Shown: positions 25,572 through 34,818, counted from the first letter of the stretch. The stretch is DNA of 64,000 nucleotides from Bradyrhizobium lupini (GCF_040939785.1 NZ_CP162553.1:4979001-5043000), one strand, 5' to 3'. Translations and numbers: made by a program. The notes: generated by a model not told the origin, from the sequence alone.

Positions 25572-25781
25572 TCACTTCGCGGGCGCAGCAGGTGGATTCG
25601 ATCCGGTGGTGACGCTCGGCGCGTTGTTCGGATTGGAGGTCGTGGTCTGCGGGCCGACGTCGCGTCCATTGTAGAAGAAGACGGCAGCGACCACGGCGAT
25701 CACGAAGATCGCGCCGATCGCCCAGCCCACCGGGCTGTTGCGGCGTGCTCTGTCTGCCCTGCGGTCATCCTGATAGGTCAT
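25572..25781 (-). CDS. Small single-pass membrane protein, unknown function
   Basis: A 69-residue protein, MTYQDDRRADRARRNSP followed by one hydrophobic helix (VGWAIGAIFVIAVVAAVFF) and a low-complexity T/N/P-rich tail. The ATG at 25781 has GGAGAG just upstream; an ATG at 25793 in frame would add four residues. No domain is recognised. It is convergent with the protease gene. Similar small helix-plus-tail proteins are common in Bradyrhizobium. Confidence 0.7.
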   Translation of the reverse strand: MTYQDDRRADRARRNSPVGWAIGAIFVIAVVAAVFFYNGRDVGPQTTTSNPNNAPSVTTGSNPPAAPAK

Positions 25782-25859
25782 CGTGCTCTCCATCGTAGAG
25801 CAGGAAAACCTTGCGCGAGCGAACCTGTTCCTAACGTGACGCGGTTTGCAAGCCGGCGC

Positions 25860-26489
25860 CTATCTCGTCCCGTAGGCGCGGTCGCCGGCGTCGCCGAGGC
25901 CCGGCAGGATAAAGCCGTTCTCGTCGAGACCTTCATCGACTGCGGCCGTCCAGATCGGCACGTCAGGATGCAGTCCGCGCAGCCGTTCGAGCCCTTCGGG
26001 GGCGGCGATCAGGCAGGCGAGGCGAATATCCTTGGCGCCGCGCTCCTTCAGCCGGTCGATTGCGGCCACAGCCGTGTTGGCGGTCGCAACCACGGGCGTC
26101 ACCACGATCGCCAGGCGCTCGCTGAGATCGGACGGCGATTTGAAGAAGTACTCGACCGCGGCAAAGCTGTGCGGCTCGCGGTAGAGGCCAATATGGGCGA
26201 CGCGCGCGGTCGGCACCAAATCCATCATGCCGTCGACGAAAGTGGTGCCGGCGCGCAGCATCGGCACGAACACCAGCTTCTTGCCCGCGATCTTGGCCGA
26301 ATGCATCGTCGCCAGCGGCGTTTCGATAACGGTATCGGCGAGCGGCAGGTCGCGCGTCACCTCGTAGCACAGCAGCATGCCGATCTCCTTGATCAGCTCC
26401 CGAAACGATTTGGTCGAGATCGATTTGTCCCGCACCAGGGTCAGCTTGTGCTGCACCAACGGATGATCGACGATCGTGACGCCTTGCAT
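25860..26489 (-). CDS. upp: Uracil phosphoribosyltransferase with an atypical PRPP loop
   Basis: A 209-residue protein of the Upp family, which makes UMP from uracil and PRPP. The N-terminal [16 protein letters not shown], the [15 protein letters not shown] segment, the GLYRE motif and the C-terminal [13 protein letters not shown] (uracil-binding) are all conserved. The PRPP-binding loop, normally DPMLATGGS, reads TPVVATANT, so the acidic residue and the two glycines are replaced. It lies downstream of the two URC genes on the same strand, with a 91-bp gap that holds a REP-like repeat. In the yeast URC pathway a uracil phosphoribosyltransferase (Urc6) is one of the needed steps, so a catabolic rather than salvage role is inferred. 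Confidence 0.85.
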   Translation of the reverse strand: MQGVTIVDHPLVQHKLTLVRDKSISTKSFRELIKEIGMLLCYEVTRDLPLADTVIETPLATMHSAKIAGKKLVFVPMLRAGTTFVDGMMDLVPTARVAHIGLYREPHSFAAVEYFFKSPSDLSERLAIVVTPVVATANTAVAAIDRLKERGAKDIRLACLIAAPEGLERLRGLHPDVPIWTAAVDEGLDENGFILPGLGDAGDRAYGTR

Positions 26490-26507
26490 GATCGGATGCC
26501 TTTCTTC

Positions 26508-26556
26508 CTTCTCCCCTTGTGGGAGAAGGTGGCGCGAAGCGCCGGATGAGGGGTCT
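26508..26556. repeat. REP-like palindromic repeat inside the URC-upp unit
   Basis: CCTTCTCCCCTTGTGGGAGAAGG and TGGCGCGAAGCGCCGG, then ATGAGGGGTCTG, match the left half of the repeat at 9632. It sits between the URC4 and upp genes and may create an mRNA hairpin that alters upp expression. Confidence 0.8.
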
Positions 26557-26580
26557 GTTTCCGCGAACTCGAACGAGAGA

Positions 26581-27819
26581 CTAGAACACCGTACCGTCGC
26601 TGATCACCTTGAGCGGCGGCGAACCATCGGGGCGGCGCGCGAAGGCGATAGCGCGGCCCGCGGCCCAGGTGCCGCCTTCCAGAATGCTGGCGAGCGGCAA
26701 TGATTCAGGGGTGCGGCCGAGTTTTGCGCAGACCAGTTCGGCCAGCCGGTCCAGCAGCGCCACGGTCAGCGCGCGCCACTCGACGACGAGCAGGGAATCC
26801 ACCGCATGCGCGCGCTCGGCATCGGCGGCGTCGCGCAGGCGCAGCACCTCGTGATCGACGAACAGCCCGCCATTGCGATATTCGGCAAGCCCGGTCAGGC
26901 CGTCGATGTCGGTGACGTCGAAGCCGGCGCGCTGCAGCGGCTCGATCAACGAATAGCTCAGCCATTGCGACAGCTTGTGCAGGGGCACGAGACTTTCCGT
27001 TGAGTCGTTCGCCTTGATCGCCGGGTGGTGCCAGCAATCACCGAGCGGAATTCCGGCAAGCTCCAACCGAGACGGCCAGATCGGTCCGAGCTGGTTCAGC
27101 ACGGCGGTCAGGATGGCGGGCGCGGGAACCGCGCCGCCCTTCGCCTGCGCCGCGATGTGATCGAACAGACCGCCCGGCCGCGGCGTGTCGTGCGCGCCGA
27201 ACACGTCCGCCCGCTCCGCCACCAGCTTGCCCAAGCGGCGCAGCAGATCGGTCCGCCCCTCGAGCCCGAGCAGCGGATTGGCCTCGCTCACCTGAAAGGC
27301 CGAAGTGAGCGCGGCGAGTGGCAGTTGCGCGAGCACGTCGGCATCGGTCCTGAAGGGCGCGCGGGGATCGTGGGAAAAAAGACCGCTCGCGAACATGTCG
27401 AGGCTCGCAATCGCAAGCCCCTCGGATCGGCCGACGCTTTGTCCCGTCACGGCGTCCCGGTATCGCCACGCCGCCCCCGCGCCGGCATCGAGCAGCACGC
27501 TGACGATGGCAAGGTCGAACTCCGCGCGGGCCCGCGCCGCGCGATCGGGCCACGACGCCGAATCCGCAAGCCGCGCCCAGCGATCGATGCCGCCGAGCAC
27601 GAAATGCCGCCAGCGCGCATGGAACGGAATCTCCAGCGTCGGATAGGCCTCGCGCGTCACGGCGAGAACGGCGTCGGCAACGCCATCCATGCGATCGAGA
27701 TCGATGGTGAAATGCGTCAGCCCGCCGTTCAGGCCGATCCCAAACATCTCGCCGGCACGCGCGCGAACCGCTGCTGCGCTGAGCAGCGAACGGGCCTGCA
27801 ATTCCAAAGCGTCTGCCAT
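26581..27819 (-). CDS. URC4/Urg3 family protein (DUF1688), uracil catabolism
   Basis: A 412-residue protein matching the URC4/DUF1688 family, essential for the pyrimidine-degrading URC pathway described in the yeast Lachancea kluyveri. Visible features are [31 protein letters not shown] N-terminal text, [13 protein letters not shown], and GCWHHPA-like [13 protein letters not shown], then [17 protein letters not shown] and the C-terminal GGTWAAGR. The start is the ATG at 27819, 7 bp after the URC1 stop, giving [14 protein letters not shown]; the open frame upstream overlaps URC1. The catalytic role of the family is not settled. Confidence 0.85.
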   Translation of the reverse strand: MADALELQARSLLSAAAVRARAGEMFGIGLNGGLTHFTIDLDRMDGVADAVLAVTREAYPTLEIPFHARWRHFVLGGIDRWARLADSASWPDRAARARAEFDLAIVSVLLDAGAGAAWRYRDAVTGQSVGRSEGLAIASLDMFASGLFSHDPRAPFRTDADVLAQLPLAALTSAFQVSEANPLLGLEGRTDLLRRLGKLVAERADVFGAHDTPRPGGLFDHIAAQAKGGAVPAPAILTAVLNQLGPIWPSRLELAGIPLGDCWHHPAIKANDSTESLVPLHKLSQWLSYSLIEPLQRAGFDVTDIDGLTGLAEYRNGGLFVDHEVLRLRDAADAERAHAVDSLLVVEWRALTVALLDRLAELVCAKLGRTPESLPLASILEGGTWAAGRAIAFARRPDGSPPLKVISDGTVF

Positions 27820-27826
27820 CAATCGA

Positions 27827-29083
27827 TCAGTATTTTTCCAGCGAACGCCCGACCACGCCGTCGACGTCCTTCTCCGGCGCGATGTCGGTGGAGTAATAGC
27901 CGGCGGCCTTCTTCGCGGCGATCTCGACATAGGCGTCGGCGGGAATGAGCTCGGGCGGGATCGGCACGCGCTCGACGATGTCGATGCCCTGCGAGGTCAA
28001 AGCGTCGTGCTTCATGTCGCTCATCGACAGGAAGCGGTCGATGCGCTTCAGGCCCAGCCAGTGGATGGTGTCGGGCATCAATTGCTGGAAGCGCGCGTCC
28101 TGGACGCCGGCGACGCATTCGGTGCGCTCGAAGTAGGCGGCGGCCGCGTCGCCGTCCTCCTGGCGCTTGCGCGCATTGTAGACCAGGAACTTCGTGACCT
28201 CGCCGAGCGCGCGGCCTTCCTTGCGGTTGTAGATCACGAGCCCGAGTCCGCCCTCCTGCGCGCCGCGCGCGGATTCCTCGATGCCGTGAATGAGGTAGGG
28301 CCGGCAGGTGCAGATGTCGGAGCCGAACACGTCGGAGCCGTTGCACTCGTCATGCACGCGGCAGGTGATCTTGGTGCGATGGTCCGGCAGCTTGCTGACG
28401 TCGCCGAACATGTAGACTGTGGTGCCGCCGATCGGCGGCAGAAACACCTTCATGTCCGGCCGGGTCACCAGCTCGGGGAACATACCGGCGGTCTGCTCGA
28501 ACAGCGTGCGCCGCAGCTCGGTCTCGTTGGTCGCAAAGCGCTCCGCAAGGCCCGGCAGATACCAGACCGGATCGATCGCGATCTTCACCACCGACACGCT
28601 GCCATTGGCGTGCACGACGTCGCCGTCGGCGCGCAGGCGCTTGGCGGCGAGCGCCTCGCGGATCTCCGGCAGGTCCAGCCGCGCGCGCGTCACCGCGATG
28701 CTCGGCCTGATGTCGATGCCCTCGGCGATGTCCTTGCCGAAATTCTCGGCGACGAGATGCCCCCAGGGATCGAGCGCGACGATCTTGGCGGGATCGCTCC
28801 ATTGCGGGAACGGCCCGATGGTCGCCGCGGGAAACGTGTTGGTGAGGTCGGGCCTACGAATCGGATCGAGCGCGCCGGCGGACACCGCGAGCGCGCGGTA
28901 CATCGCATAGGAGCCGCCATGGCTGCCGATCACGTTGCGATCTCCCGCGCGCGACACCGTGCCGATGATCGGACCGCGGGTGCGTGCGTCGGCGGCGCCC
29001 CAGTGGATCGGGAAGGCGGCTGTCCTGCCCGGCTCCGGATGGGAGGTGAGGCGGATGTGGTCGGTACGGTTCGCGCGGCTCAT
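27827..29083 (-). CDS. URC1-type GTP cyclohydrolase II homologue, uracil catabolism
   Basis: A 418-residue RibA-like protein. The GTP cyclohydrolase II core is present: RVHDECNGSDVFGSDICTCRPYL contains the zinc-binding Cys triad (C, CxC pattern), followed by GLGLVIYNRKEGRALGEVTK. The long N-terminal extension (about 230 residues, with IDIRPSIAVTRARLDLPEI) separates URC1 proteins from riboflavin RibA. URC1 initiates or supports uracil breakdown through a ring-opening chemistry related to GTP cyclohydrolase. The start is the ATG at 29083 with AGGAG 7 bases upstream. It is the first gene of the URC1-URC4-upp unit, preceded by a terminator-like hairpin. Confidence 0.88.
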   Translation of the reverse strand: MSRANRTDHIRLTSHPEPGRTAAFPIHWGAADARTRGPIIGTVSRAGDRNVIGSHGGSYAMYRALAVSAGALDPIRRPDLTNTFPAATIGPFPQWSDPAKIVALDPWGHLVAENFGKDIAEGIDIRPSIAVTRARLDLPEIREALAAKRLRADGDVVHANGSVSVVKIAIDPVWYLPGLAERFATNETELRRTLFEQTAGMFPELVTRPDMKVFLPPIGGTTVYMFGDVSKLPDHRTKITCRVHDECNGSDVFGSDICTCRPYLIHGIEESARGAQEGGLGLVIYNRKEGRALGEVTKFLVYNARKRQEDGDAAAAYFERTECVAGVQDARFQQLMPDTIHWLGLKRIDRFLSMSDMKHDALTSQGIDIVERVPIPPELIPADAYVEIAAKKAAGYYSTDIAPEKDVDGVVGRSLEKY

Positions 29084-29095
29084 GACCAAACTCCT

Positions 29096-29133
29096 AAAAA
29101 GCCAACGGCCCGCCGCTCGGACGGGCCTTGGCT
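29096..29133 (-). terminator. Intrinsic terminator in the leader of the URC operon (attenuator candidate)
   Basis: On the minus strand, AGCCAAGGCCCG pairs with CGGGCC-G-TTGGCT (12 bp with one bulged G) and is directly followed by a T-run (TTTTT), then AGGAG and the URC1 start 12 bases later. A terminator located between promoter and first start codon, in the direction of the operon, suggests regulated read-through. An alternative pairing upstream (GAGCTCGCGC with GCGCGACGAGC) could compete with the terminator stem. Confidence 0.65.
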
Positions 29134-29180
29134 CGTCGCGCTGCCGATGCGGCACCGGCGGCGCGAGCTCAATCCAACAT

Positions 29181-29208
29181 ATTGTAGCGGGCAGTCGCGA
29201 CAGACAAG
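29181..29208 (-). promoter_or_regulatory. Probable sigma-70-type promoter of the URC operon
   Basis: On the minus strand CTTGTC (29203-29208) and TACAAT (29181-29186) are separated by 16 bases, close to the alphaproteobacterial housekeeping consensus. Transcription would start near 29174, giving a leader of roughly 90 bases that contains the terminator hairpin. The rest of the 29134-29469 gap shows no other feature. Confidence 0.45.
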
Positions 29209-29469
29209 TTAATCGTGCTGCGCGGGGCAGGGCGGCTCGATGCCAAATTCCCGTCATCGTGCGACCCGGCAGCGCTTGCCCGCGTGCCACGCTACCGCAC
29301 TGGCGGAGCTCTCCGCCATCGCAGTAAGATGATGAAGTAATTATGGTTTTCACGTTTTCAAGAGGCGCCACACGGTTGGCGTGCCGGGCGTCGAGTTTCC
29401 GGACAAAACGTGTCATCAAACCAAAACGTACAGATCGCCTTTGCCGCATCGCCTTCCTTGGAGACCGCC

Positions 29470-30597
29470 ATGCCCGCCCCCGCCTACATCGACCCCCGCA
29501 ACGGTAAGCTCTATCCGCTGGACCAGCCGCGCTGGTGCTCGGACGAGCGCACGCCGCTGCTGGTGACGCCCGGGGCAGGGATGTCGCGGGAGGAGATCGA
29601 GCCGCGCACGCGTTCGCTCTGGCGCTACCGGGCGGCGCTGCCGGTCGAGATCAAGACTCCGATCACGCTCGGCGAAGGCTGCACGCCGCTGGTGCAGCAG
29701 GCCTGGGGCGAGCTGCGCCCGTTCTTCAAGCTCGAATGGTTCAACCCGACCGGCAGCTTCAAGGACCGGGGCTCCGCCGTGATGCTGTCGTTCCTGCGGC
29801 AGATCGGCGTCGACGCCATTCTGGAGGACTCGTCCGGCAATGGCGGCTCGTCGATGGCGGGTCTCGGCGCCGCCGGCGGCATGCGCGTGAAGATTCTCGC
29901 GCCGGCGTCGACGTCGCCGGCCAAGATCGCGCAGGTCCGCGCCTATGGCGCGGCGGTGCAGCTGGTCGAGGGCCCGCGCGAGGAATCGGAGGCCGAGGCG
30001 ATCCGGCAGTCGAGCCAGACCTTCTATGCCAGCCACAATTGGCAACCGTTCTTCCTCGAAGGCACCAAGTCGCTCGCCTATGAGATCTGGGAAGACCTCG
30101 GCTTCCGCGTCCCCGACAACGTCATCGTGCCCGTCGGCGCCGGCAGCAGCCTTTTGGGTTGCGCCCTTGGTTTCCGTGAGCTGTTGAAAGCCGGCCAGAT
30201 CACCAGGCTGCCGCGCCTGTTCGCGGCGCAGCCGCTCAACTGCTCGCCGATCGATGCAAGCTTCAAGGCCGGCGTCGACACCCCTGTCGCGCGCGAGGTG
30301 AACAAGACCATCGCCGAAGGCACCGCGATCAAGCATCCGCTGCGCCTGCGCGAGATCATCGGCGCGTTGCGCGAGAGCGGTGGCGGCACTGTCGCGCTGA
30401 CCGAGGACGAGATCGTCGCCGCGCTGCGGCGTCTTGCGTGGCAGGGCCTGTTCGCCGAGCCGACCAGCGCAAGTGCTGCCGCCGCGCTGGAGAAACTATC
30501 CGCCACCGGTAGCATCAAGGCGACCGAGACCACGGTCGCGGTCCTCACCGGCACCGGCCTCAAGGCCGCGACCATCGTTGCCGATCTCGTGCAATAG
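29470..30597 (+). CDS. Threonine synthase-like PLP-dependent enzyme
   Basis: A 375-residue fold-type II PLP enzyme. The PLP lysine lies in FNPTGSFKDRGS, the phosphate-binding/asparagine segment is EDSSGNGGSSMAG, and the late glycine loop is VPVGAGSSLLG. These match the threonine synthase/threonine dehydratase group, and the N-terminal CTPLVQ and YRAALPV fit threonine synthase-like proteins. The start is at ATG 29470, with GGAG 6 bases upstream; an upstream ATG at 29410 is less likely. It lies divergent from the URC operon. Whether it makes threonine or acts on another O-phospho or hydroxy amino acid is uncertain. Confidence 0.8.
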   Translation: MPAPAYIDPRNGKLYPLDQPRWCSDERTPLLVTPGAGMSREEIEPRTRSLWRYRAALPVEIKTPITLGEGCTPLVQQAWGELRPFFKLEWFNPTGSFKDRGSAVMLSFLRQIGVDAILEDSSGNGGSSMAGLGAAGGMRVKILAPASTSPAKIAQVRAYGAAVQLVEGPREESEAEAIRQSSQTFYASHNWQPFFLEGTKSLAYEIWEDLGFRVPDNVIVPVGAGSSLLGCALGFRELLKAGQITRLPRLFAAQPLNCSPIDASFKAGVDTPVAREVNKTIAEGTAIKHPLRLREIIGALRESGGGTVALTEDEIVAALRRLAWQGLFAEPTSASAAAALEKLSATGSIKATETTVAVLTGTGLKAATIVADLVQ

Positions 30598-30698
30598 GAC
30601 CGCGAGGAGGCGAAGCCGTCGCCGTCATGGGCTTGCGTTGAACCTTTGGCATCCGTCGTCAGCCTCATGAAAACTGGCATCGAACAAGGGAGAGTTCC

Positions 30699-31504
30699 AT
30701 GGCCGACCAAGACCCGTTTGCTGGTTTCAAGGCAGTCCAGAAGGAAGCCTGGTCGCTGTTCACGCCGATGGAAGTGTTCACCACGCCCTCGGCCGCCAAG
30801 CTCGTGAGCTTCGCCGGGGTCGCGACCGGCCAAATGCTGCTCGATGTCGGATGCGGCACCGGCGTTGCTGCGATCACGGCGGCGCGCCGCGGTGCGAAGG
30901 TCAGGGGTCTCGACCTGTCGCCGGTCCTGATCGAGCGCGCCCGCGAGCACGCGCAACTGGCGATCTCGATGTCGACTTCGCCGAAGGCGACGCCGAAAGC
31001 CTGCCCTATGGCGACAACGAGTTCGACGTGGTGCTCAGCCAGTTCGGCCACATGTTCGCGCCGCGTCCCGAGGTCGCCATCGGCGAGATGCTGCGCGTGC
31101 TGAAGCCCGGCGGCACCATCGCCTTCTCCACCTGGCCGCCGCATCTCTATGTCGGACGGATGTTCGCGCTGATCGGCCGCCATCTGCCGCCGCCCGAGGG
31201 CGTGGCCTCACCGGTGTCTTGGGGCGATCCCAAGATCGTCGCCGAACGTCTCGCAGGGAAAGCGAAGGATATCGCCTTCGAGATGGACATCATGACGCCG
31301 TCCGCGCTCAGCCCGCAGCATTTCCGCCGCACCATGGAAACGACGATCGGGCCTTTGATCAAGCTCGTCGCCCAGTACAAGGACGAGCCGGACAGGCTGC
31401 GGAGTTTTCGCAGCGAGTTCGAGGCGCTGATCTCCGAATATTACGACGGAAGCAACAACGTGATGCGCCAGCAATTTTTGATGTCGAAGGCGAAGAAGGC
31501 GTAA
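30699..31504 (+). pseudogene. SAM-dependent methyltransferase with an apparent frameshift
   Basis: Class I methyltransferase of the UbiE/Methyltransf_11 type. The first frame (30699 to about 30960) gives MADQDPFAGFKAVQKEAWSL and motif I LLDVGCGTGVAAI, then GLDLSPVLIERAREHAQLA. The family sequence resumes in another frame with DLDVDFAEGDAESLPYGDNEFDVVLS, LRVLKPGG and on to 31504. The frame change at about 30957-30963 equals loss of one base. Neither half is complete alone. It could be a true pseudogene or a sequencing error; the downstream half has no other damage, which favours a recent event or an error. Confidence 0.8.
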
Positions 31505-31541
31505 AGCCGCGCCACGGTGCTTTCCTTCTCCCCTTGCGATC

Positions 31542-32357
31542 TCACTCCTTCAGATCGTTCACGCGCCTCACCCAAATGCGTACATCGGTGAGCACGTCGG
31601 GCAGCGCCGCCTTGACCTCAGCCACGGTCATGCCGGCCTTGATGCGGGGATCGTAGAGCAGGTTGAGGATGTACTGGTCATAGACGTCGAAATAGCCCAT
31701 CGAGACGTTGTCGTTGAACATGGTCCAGGGCACGCTGGCGGTGTCGTTGATCGGGCCGAGCGATTGCAGCAGCTCCTCATAGGCGCAGTCGAGGAAGGTG
31801 AAATCGCCGTTGTCGACGGTGAGGATGACGTCGGAATGCTCGATCTCGAAATTGTCGTTCTTGCGGAAGCCGGACAGGCATTGCGGATCGAGCGAGGTGC
31901 GGATCTCGCGGGCCTTCTCCGCACCGTAGAAGCTCGAGATGGTGCGGAACAGATCGCGGTCGCGCACGAGCTTCACGCGCACATTCGCCGCTTCGCTGGA
32001 GTCGATCATGGCGATGTCGAGATGCTGCACGCGCTTGCCGATGTCGGCTACGACTTTCGCGAGCTGCGCCTTGCGGTCGGCGCGATCGCTCTCGGCGAAC
32101 ACGCGCACCGGTCCGTCGAACTTGCGGATGCGATCGACACGGCCGGCAAGGTGGTATTCGGCGCCGAACGCCGTCTTCAGAAAGCCGTCGACGATCTCGC
32201 CGTCGGTAAAGCTCTTCTTCTCGGCGCGCTGGCGCGAAGCGATCGCGGGCAATTCGCCCGCGACGGCGATGGTAGCGGTGTCAGGCGCGAACGCGACGGT
32301 GGCGAGCGCCAGCAGCACGATGCGAAAGCCGGACGGAGACGGGGCCAATGCGGTCAT
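31542..32357 (-). CDS. Exported DUF2927 family protein, unknown function
   Basis: A 271-residue protein. A hydrophobic N-terminal segment (FRIVLLALATVAFAPDTATIAVAG) is a probable signal peptide. The DUF2927-like body contains FLKTAFGAEYHLAGRVDRIRKFDGPVRVF, DPQCLSGFRKND, LDCAYEELLQSLGPINDT and FNDNVSMGYFDVYDQYILNLLYDPRI. The start is taken as ATG 32357; an upstream ATG at 32393 is possible. Some DUF2927 proteins resemble metalloprotease-like secreted proteins, but no catalytic motif is obvious here. Confidence 0.75.
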   Translation of the reverse strand: MTALAPSPSGFRIVLLALATVAFAPDTATIAVAGELPAIASRQRAEKKSFTDGEIVDGFLKTAFGAEYHLAGRVDRIRKFDGPVRVFAESDRADRKAQLAKVVADIGKRVQHLDIAMIDSSEAANVRVKLVRDRDLFRTISSFYGAEKAREIRTSLDPQCLSGFRKNDNFEIEHSDVILTVDNGDFTFLDCAYEELLQSLGPINDTASVPWTMFNDNVSMGYFDVYDQYILNLLYDPRIKAGMTVAEVKAALPDVLTDVRIWVRRVNDLKE

Positions 32358-32425
32358 TGCCAGGCGACGCTGCCGTATTCGGAACCGACGCACAAGGCCG
32401 CATATCCACGCGCCGCCGATTCTTG

Positions 32426-33004
32426 CTAGTTGTTCAGCACGACCACCGTGGTGCCGACCCCGACGCGGCCGTAGAGGTCGGTGACGTCGTCATTGGTCAT
32501 GCGGAAGCAGCCCGAGGACACCGCCTGGCCGATCGTCTCCGGCTCGTTGGAGCCGTGGATGCGATAGAGTGTCGAGCCCAGATACATCGCGCGCGCACCG
32601 AGCGGATTTTCGACGCCGCCCTTCATGTGACGCGGCAGGTCCGGCCGGCGCGCCAGCATCTGTGACGGCGGCGTCCAGTCCGGCCATTCCTTCTTGGCGG
32701 TGATCCGGTGCACGCCGCCCCAGCGGAAGCCGTCGCGGCCGACACCGATGCCGTAGCGCAGGGCCTGGCCGTTCTGGAGCACCAGATAGAGCCGGCGCTC
32801 CGAGGTGTTCACCACGATCGTGCCCGGGGCGTAGTTGCCGTTATACATGACGGTGGTGCGGGGAACTGGGCTCGAGCCGCCGCGGAAGAAATTCGGGCCG
32901 CCGCCCATGATGTCGCGCGAGTCGAACTCCTCGGCGAAGGCGCCGCCGGCGGTCGCCGACAGAAGTGCGATGGCGGCAATCGGCGCGGCAAAATACCGGA
33001 TCAT
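32426..33004 (-). CDS. L,D-transpeptidase (YkuD domain), periplasmic
   Basis: A 192-residue exported protein. The signal peptide MIRYFAAPIAAIALLSATAGGAFA is followed by a YkuD domain (GTIVVNTSERRLYLV). The catalytic block is YRIHGSNEPETIGQAVSSGCFRM, with the His and the nucleophilic Cys in SSGCFRM. Such enzymes form 3-3 peptidoglycan cross-links or attach proteins to peptidoglycan. The start at 33004 has GGGGGA upstream. Length and motif spacing are normal for the family; Bradyrhizobium has many paralogues. Confidence 0.93.
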   Translation of the reverse strand: MIRYFAAPIAAIALLSATAGGAFAEEFDSRDIMGGGPNFFRGGSSPVPRTTVMYNGNYAPGTIVVNTSERRLYLVLQNGQALRYGIGVGRDGFRWGGVHRITAKKEWPDWTPPSQMLARRPDLPRHMKGGVENPLGARAMYLGSTLYRIHGSNEPETIGQAVSSGCFRMTNDDVTDLYGRVGVGTTVVVLNN

Positions 33005-33270
33005 TGTTCCCCCAGCAAAAAATCGATTCAACTGAAGTTACAGGCCATATTTGCGGGCTTTCCGCAAGCCACGGCCTCGTGAGACGGGGCATCCTTAACG
33101 GTTGGAGTTACCAAACCGGCAACCGCGCCAATTTGCCGGAAAGTATTAGCCAAACCAGCGCATCGCCGCGCGGGGCAGGGCGGCGACGCCGGCTATTGCT
33201 TTGACGAGACGAGCGAACAATGATTGATCGGATGGATTGTTGGAACATTGCCGGTTGCGGGAGCTGACGG

Positions 33271-34818
33271 ATGAACGGTGCGGAAAGTCTGGTGCGGACG
33301 ATGGTCAAGGGCGGGGTCGACGTCTGCTTCTCCAACCCCGGCACCTCCGAGATGCATTTTGTCGCAGCGCTCGACCGCGTGCCCGGCATGCGTTGCGTGC
33401 TCGGCCTGTTCGAAGGCGTGGTGACCGGCGCCGCCGACGGCTATTTCCGCATGAAGGGCACGCCGGCCTCGACGCTGCTGCATCTCGGCCCCGGTCTTGC
33501 CAACGGCCTTGCCAATCTGCACAACGCCAAGAAGGCGAATTCCGGCATCGTCAACATCGTCGGCCAGCACGCCGTCTACCACATCGACTACAACGCGCCG
33601 CTGACCTCCGACATCGAGGGCCTGGCCCGGCCGATGTCGTCCTGGGTCCGCACTTCGCCGGACTCCAAATCGGTCGCTGCCGACGGTGCCGCGGCGATCG
33701 CCGCCGCCAAGAGCGCGCCGCCGCAGATCGCGACCCTGATCCTGCCCGCCGACACCGCCTGGAACGAAGCGGACGGCATCGCCGAGGTTCCGGCCGAGCA
33801 GCAGCGCGCAAGCTATTCGCCGCAGGCGGTCGAGCAGGCCGCAAAGATCCTGCACGGCGACGGCGAGGGCACGCTGCTGCTGATGACCGGCAGTGCGCTG
33901 AGCGAGCAGGGCCTGGCGCTGGCCGAGCGCATCGCCGCCAAGACCGGTTGCACCGTGATGGGCCCGACCTTCCGTCCCAGGATGGCGCGCGGCCGCGGCC
34001 GCTTCTCGATCGACCGCATCCATTACGTGATCGACAACGCGCTGCAGATGCTGGCCAGGTTCCGCCATATCGTGCTGGTCGAGTCCGACGATCCCGTGGC
34101 GTTCTTTGCCTATCCGAACAAGCCGAGCATCCTCAAGCCAGAGGGCTGCGAGGTGCATCGCATGACCTCCTGGGGTGAGAATTCGGTCGCTGCACTCGAA
34201 GCCCTTGCCGGCGCGGTGAAGGCCAGCGCGAAGGACGTCAAGCCGCAGGCCGCGGCTGAGCTGCTCAAGCCGACCGGCGCACTGACCCACGCCTCGATCG
34301 CCCAGTCGATCGCCTATGCGATTCCGGAGAATGCGATCCTGGTCGACGAATCCCTCACCACCGGCCGCGCCTTCTTCCCGCCGACAGCGGCGGCTGCTCC
34401 GCACGACTGGCTCCAGAACATGGGCGGCTCGATCGGCTTCTCGACGCCGCTCTCGATCGGTGCCGCGATCGCCTGCCCGGACCGCAAGGTGATCTGCATG
34501 GTCGGCGACGGCAGCGCGATGTACACGATCCAGTCGCTGTGGACGCAGGCGAGAGAAAATCTCAATATCGTCACCATCGTGTTCGCCAATCGCATCTACC
34601 AGATCCTGCGCGGCGAGTTCGACAATGTCGGCGCCGGCGAGCCCGGCCAGCGCGCCAACGACATGCTGCGGCTCGACCGGCCGACGCTGGATTTCGTGGC
34701 GCTGGCCAAGGGCATGGGCGTGCCCGGCCGCGCCGTCACCAACGCGGACGAGTTCAACAAGGCGCTGGCCGAGGCCGTCGCCGAGCCCGGACCGCGGCTG
34801 ATCGAAGTCCAGATGTAG
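33271..34818 (+). CDS. ThDP-dependent enzyme, acetolactate synthase large-subunit family
   Basis: A 515-residue thiamine diphosphate enzyme with PYR, central and PP domains. It has CFSNPGTSEMHFV, the catalytic Glu in GLFEGVVTGAADGYFRMKG, GLANGLANLHNAKKANSG, and the ThDP/Mg motif GDGSAMYTIQSLWTQARENLNIVTIVFANRIYQIL. Annotated relatives are called acetolactate synthase, but the protein lacks a neighbouring ilvN-type regulatory gene and is shorter than true IlvB, so a catabolic or 2-oxo acid decarboxylase role is as likely. It overlaps nothing and is followed 36 bp later by the next gene on the same strand. Confidence 0.8.
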   Translation: MNGAESLVRTMVKGGVDVCFSNPGTSEMHFVAALDRVPGMRCVLGLFEGVVTGAADGYFRMKGTPASTLLHLGPGLANGLANLHNAKKANSGIVNIVGQHAVYHIDYNAPLTSDIEGLARPMSSWVRTSPDSKSVAADGAAAIAAAKSAPPQIATLILPADTAWNEADGIAEVPAEQQRASYSPQAVEQAAKILHGDGEGTLLLMTGSALSEQGLALAERIAAKTGCTVMGPTFRPRMARGRGRFSIDRIHYVIDNALQMLARFRHIVLVESDDPVAFFAYPNKPSILKPEGCEVHRMTSWGENSVAALEALAGAVKASAKDVKPQAAAELLKPTGALTHASIAQSIAYAIPENAILVDESLTTGRAFFPPTAAAAPHDWLQNMGGSIGFSTPLSIGAAIACPDRKVICMVGDGSAMYTIQSLWTQARENLNIVTIVFANRIYQILRGEFDNVGAGEPGQRANDMLRLDRPTLDFVALAKGMGVPGRAVTNADEFNKALAEAVAEPGPRLIEVQM

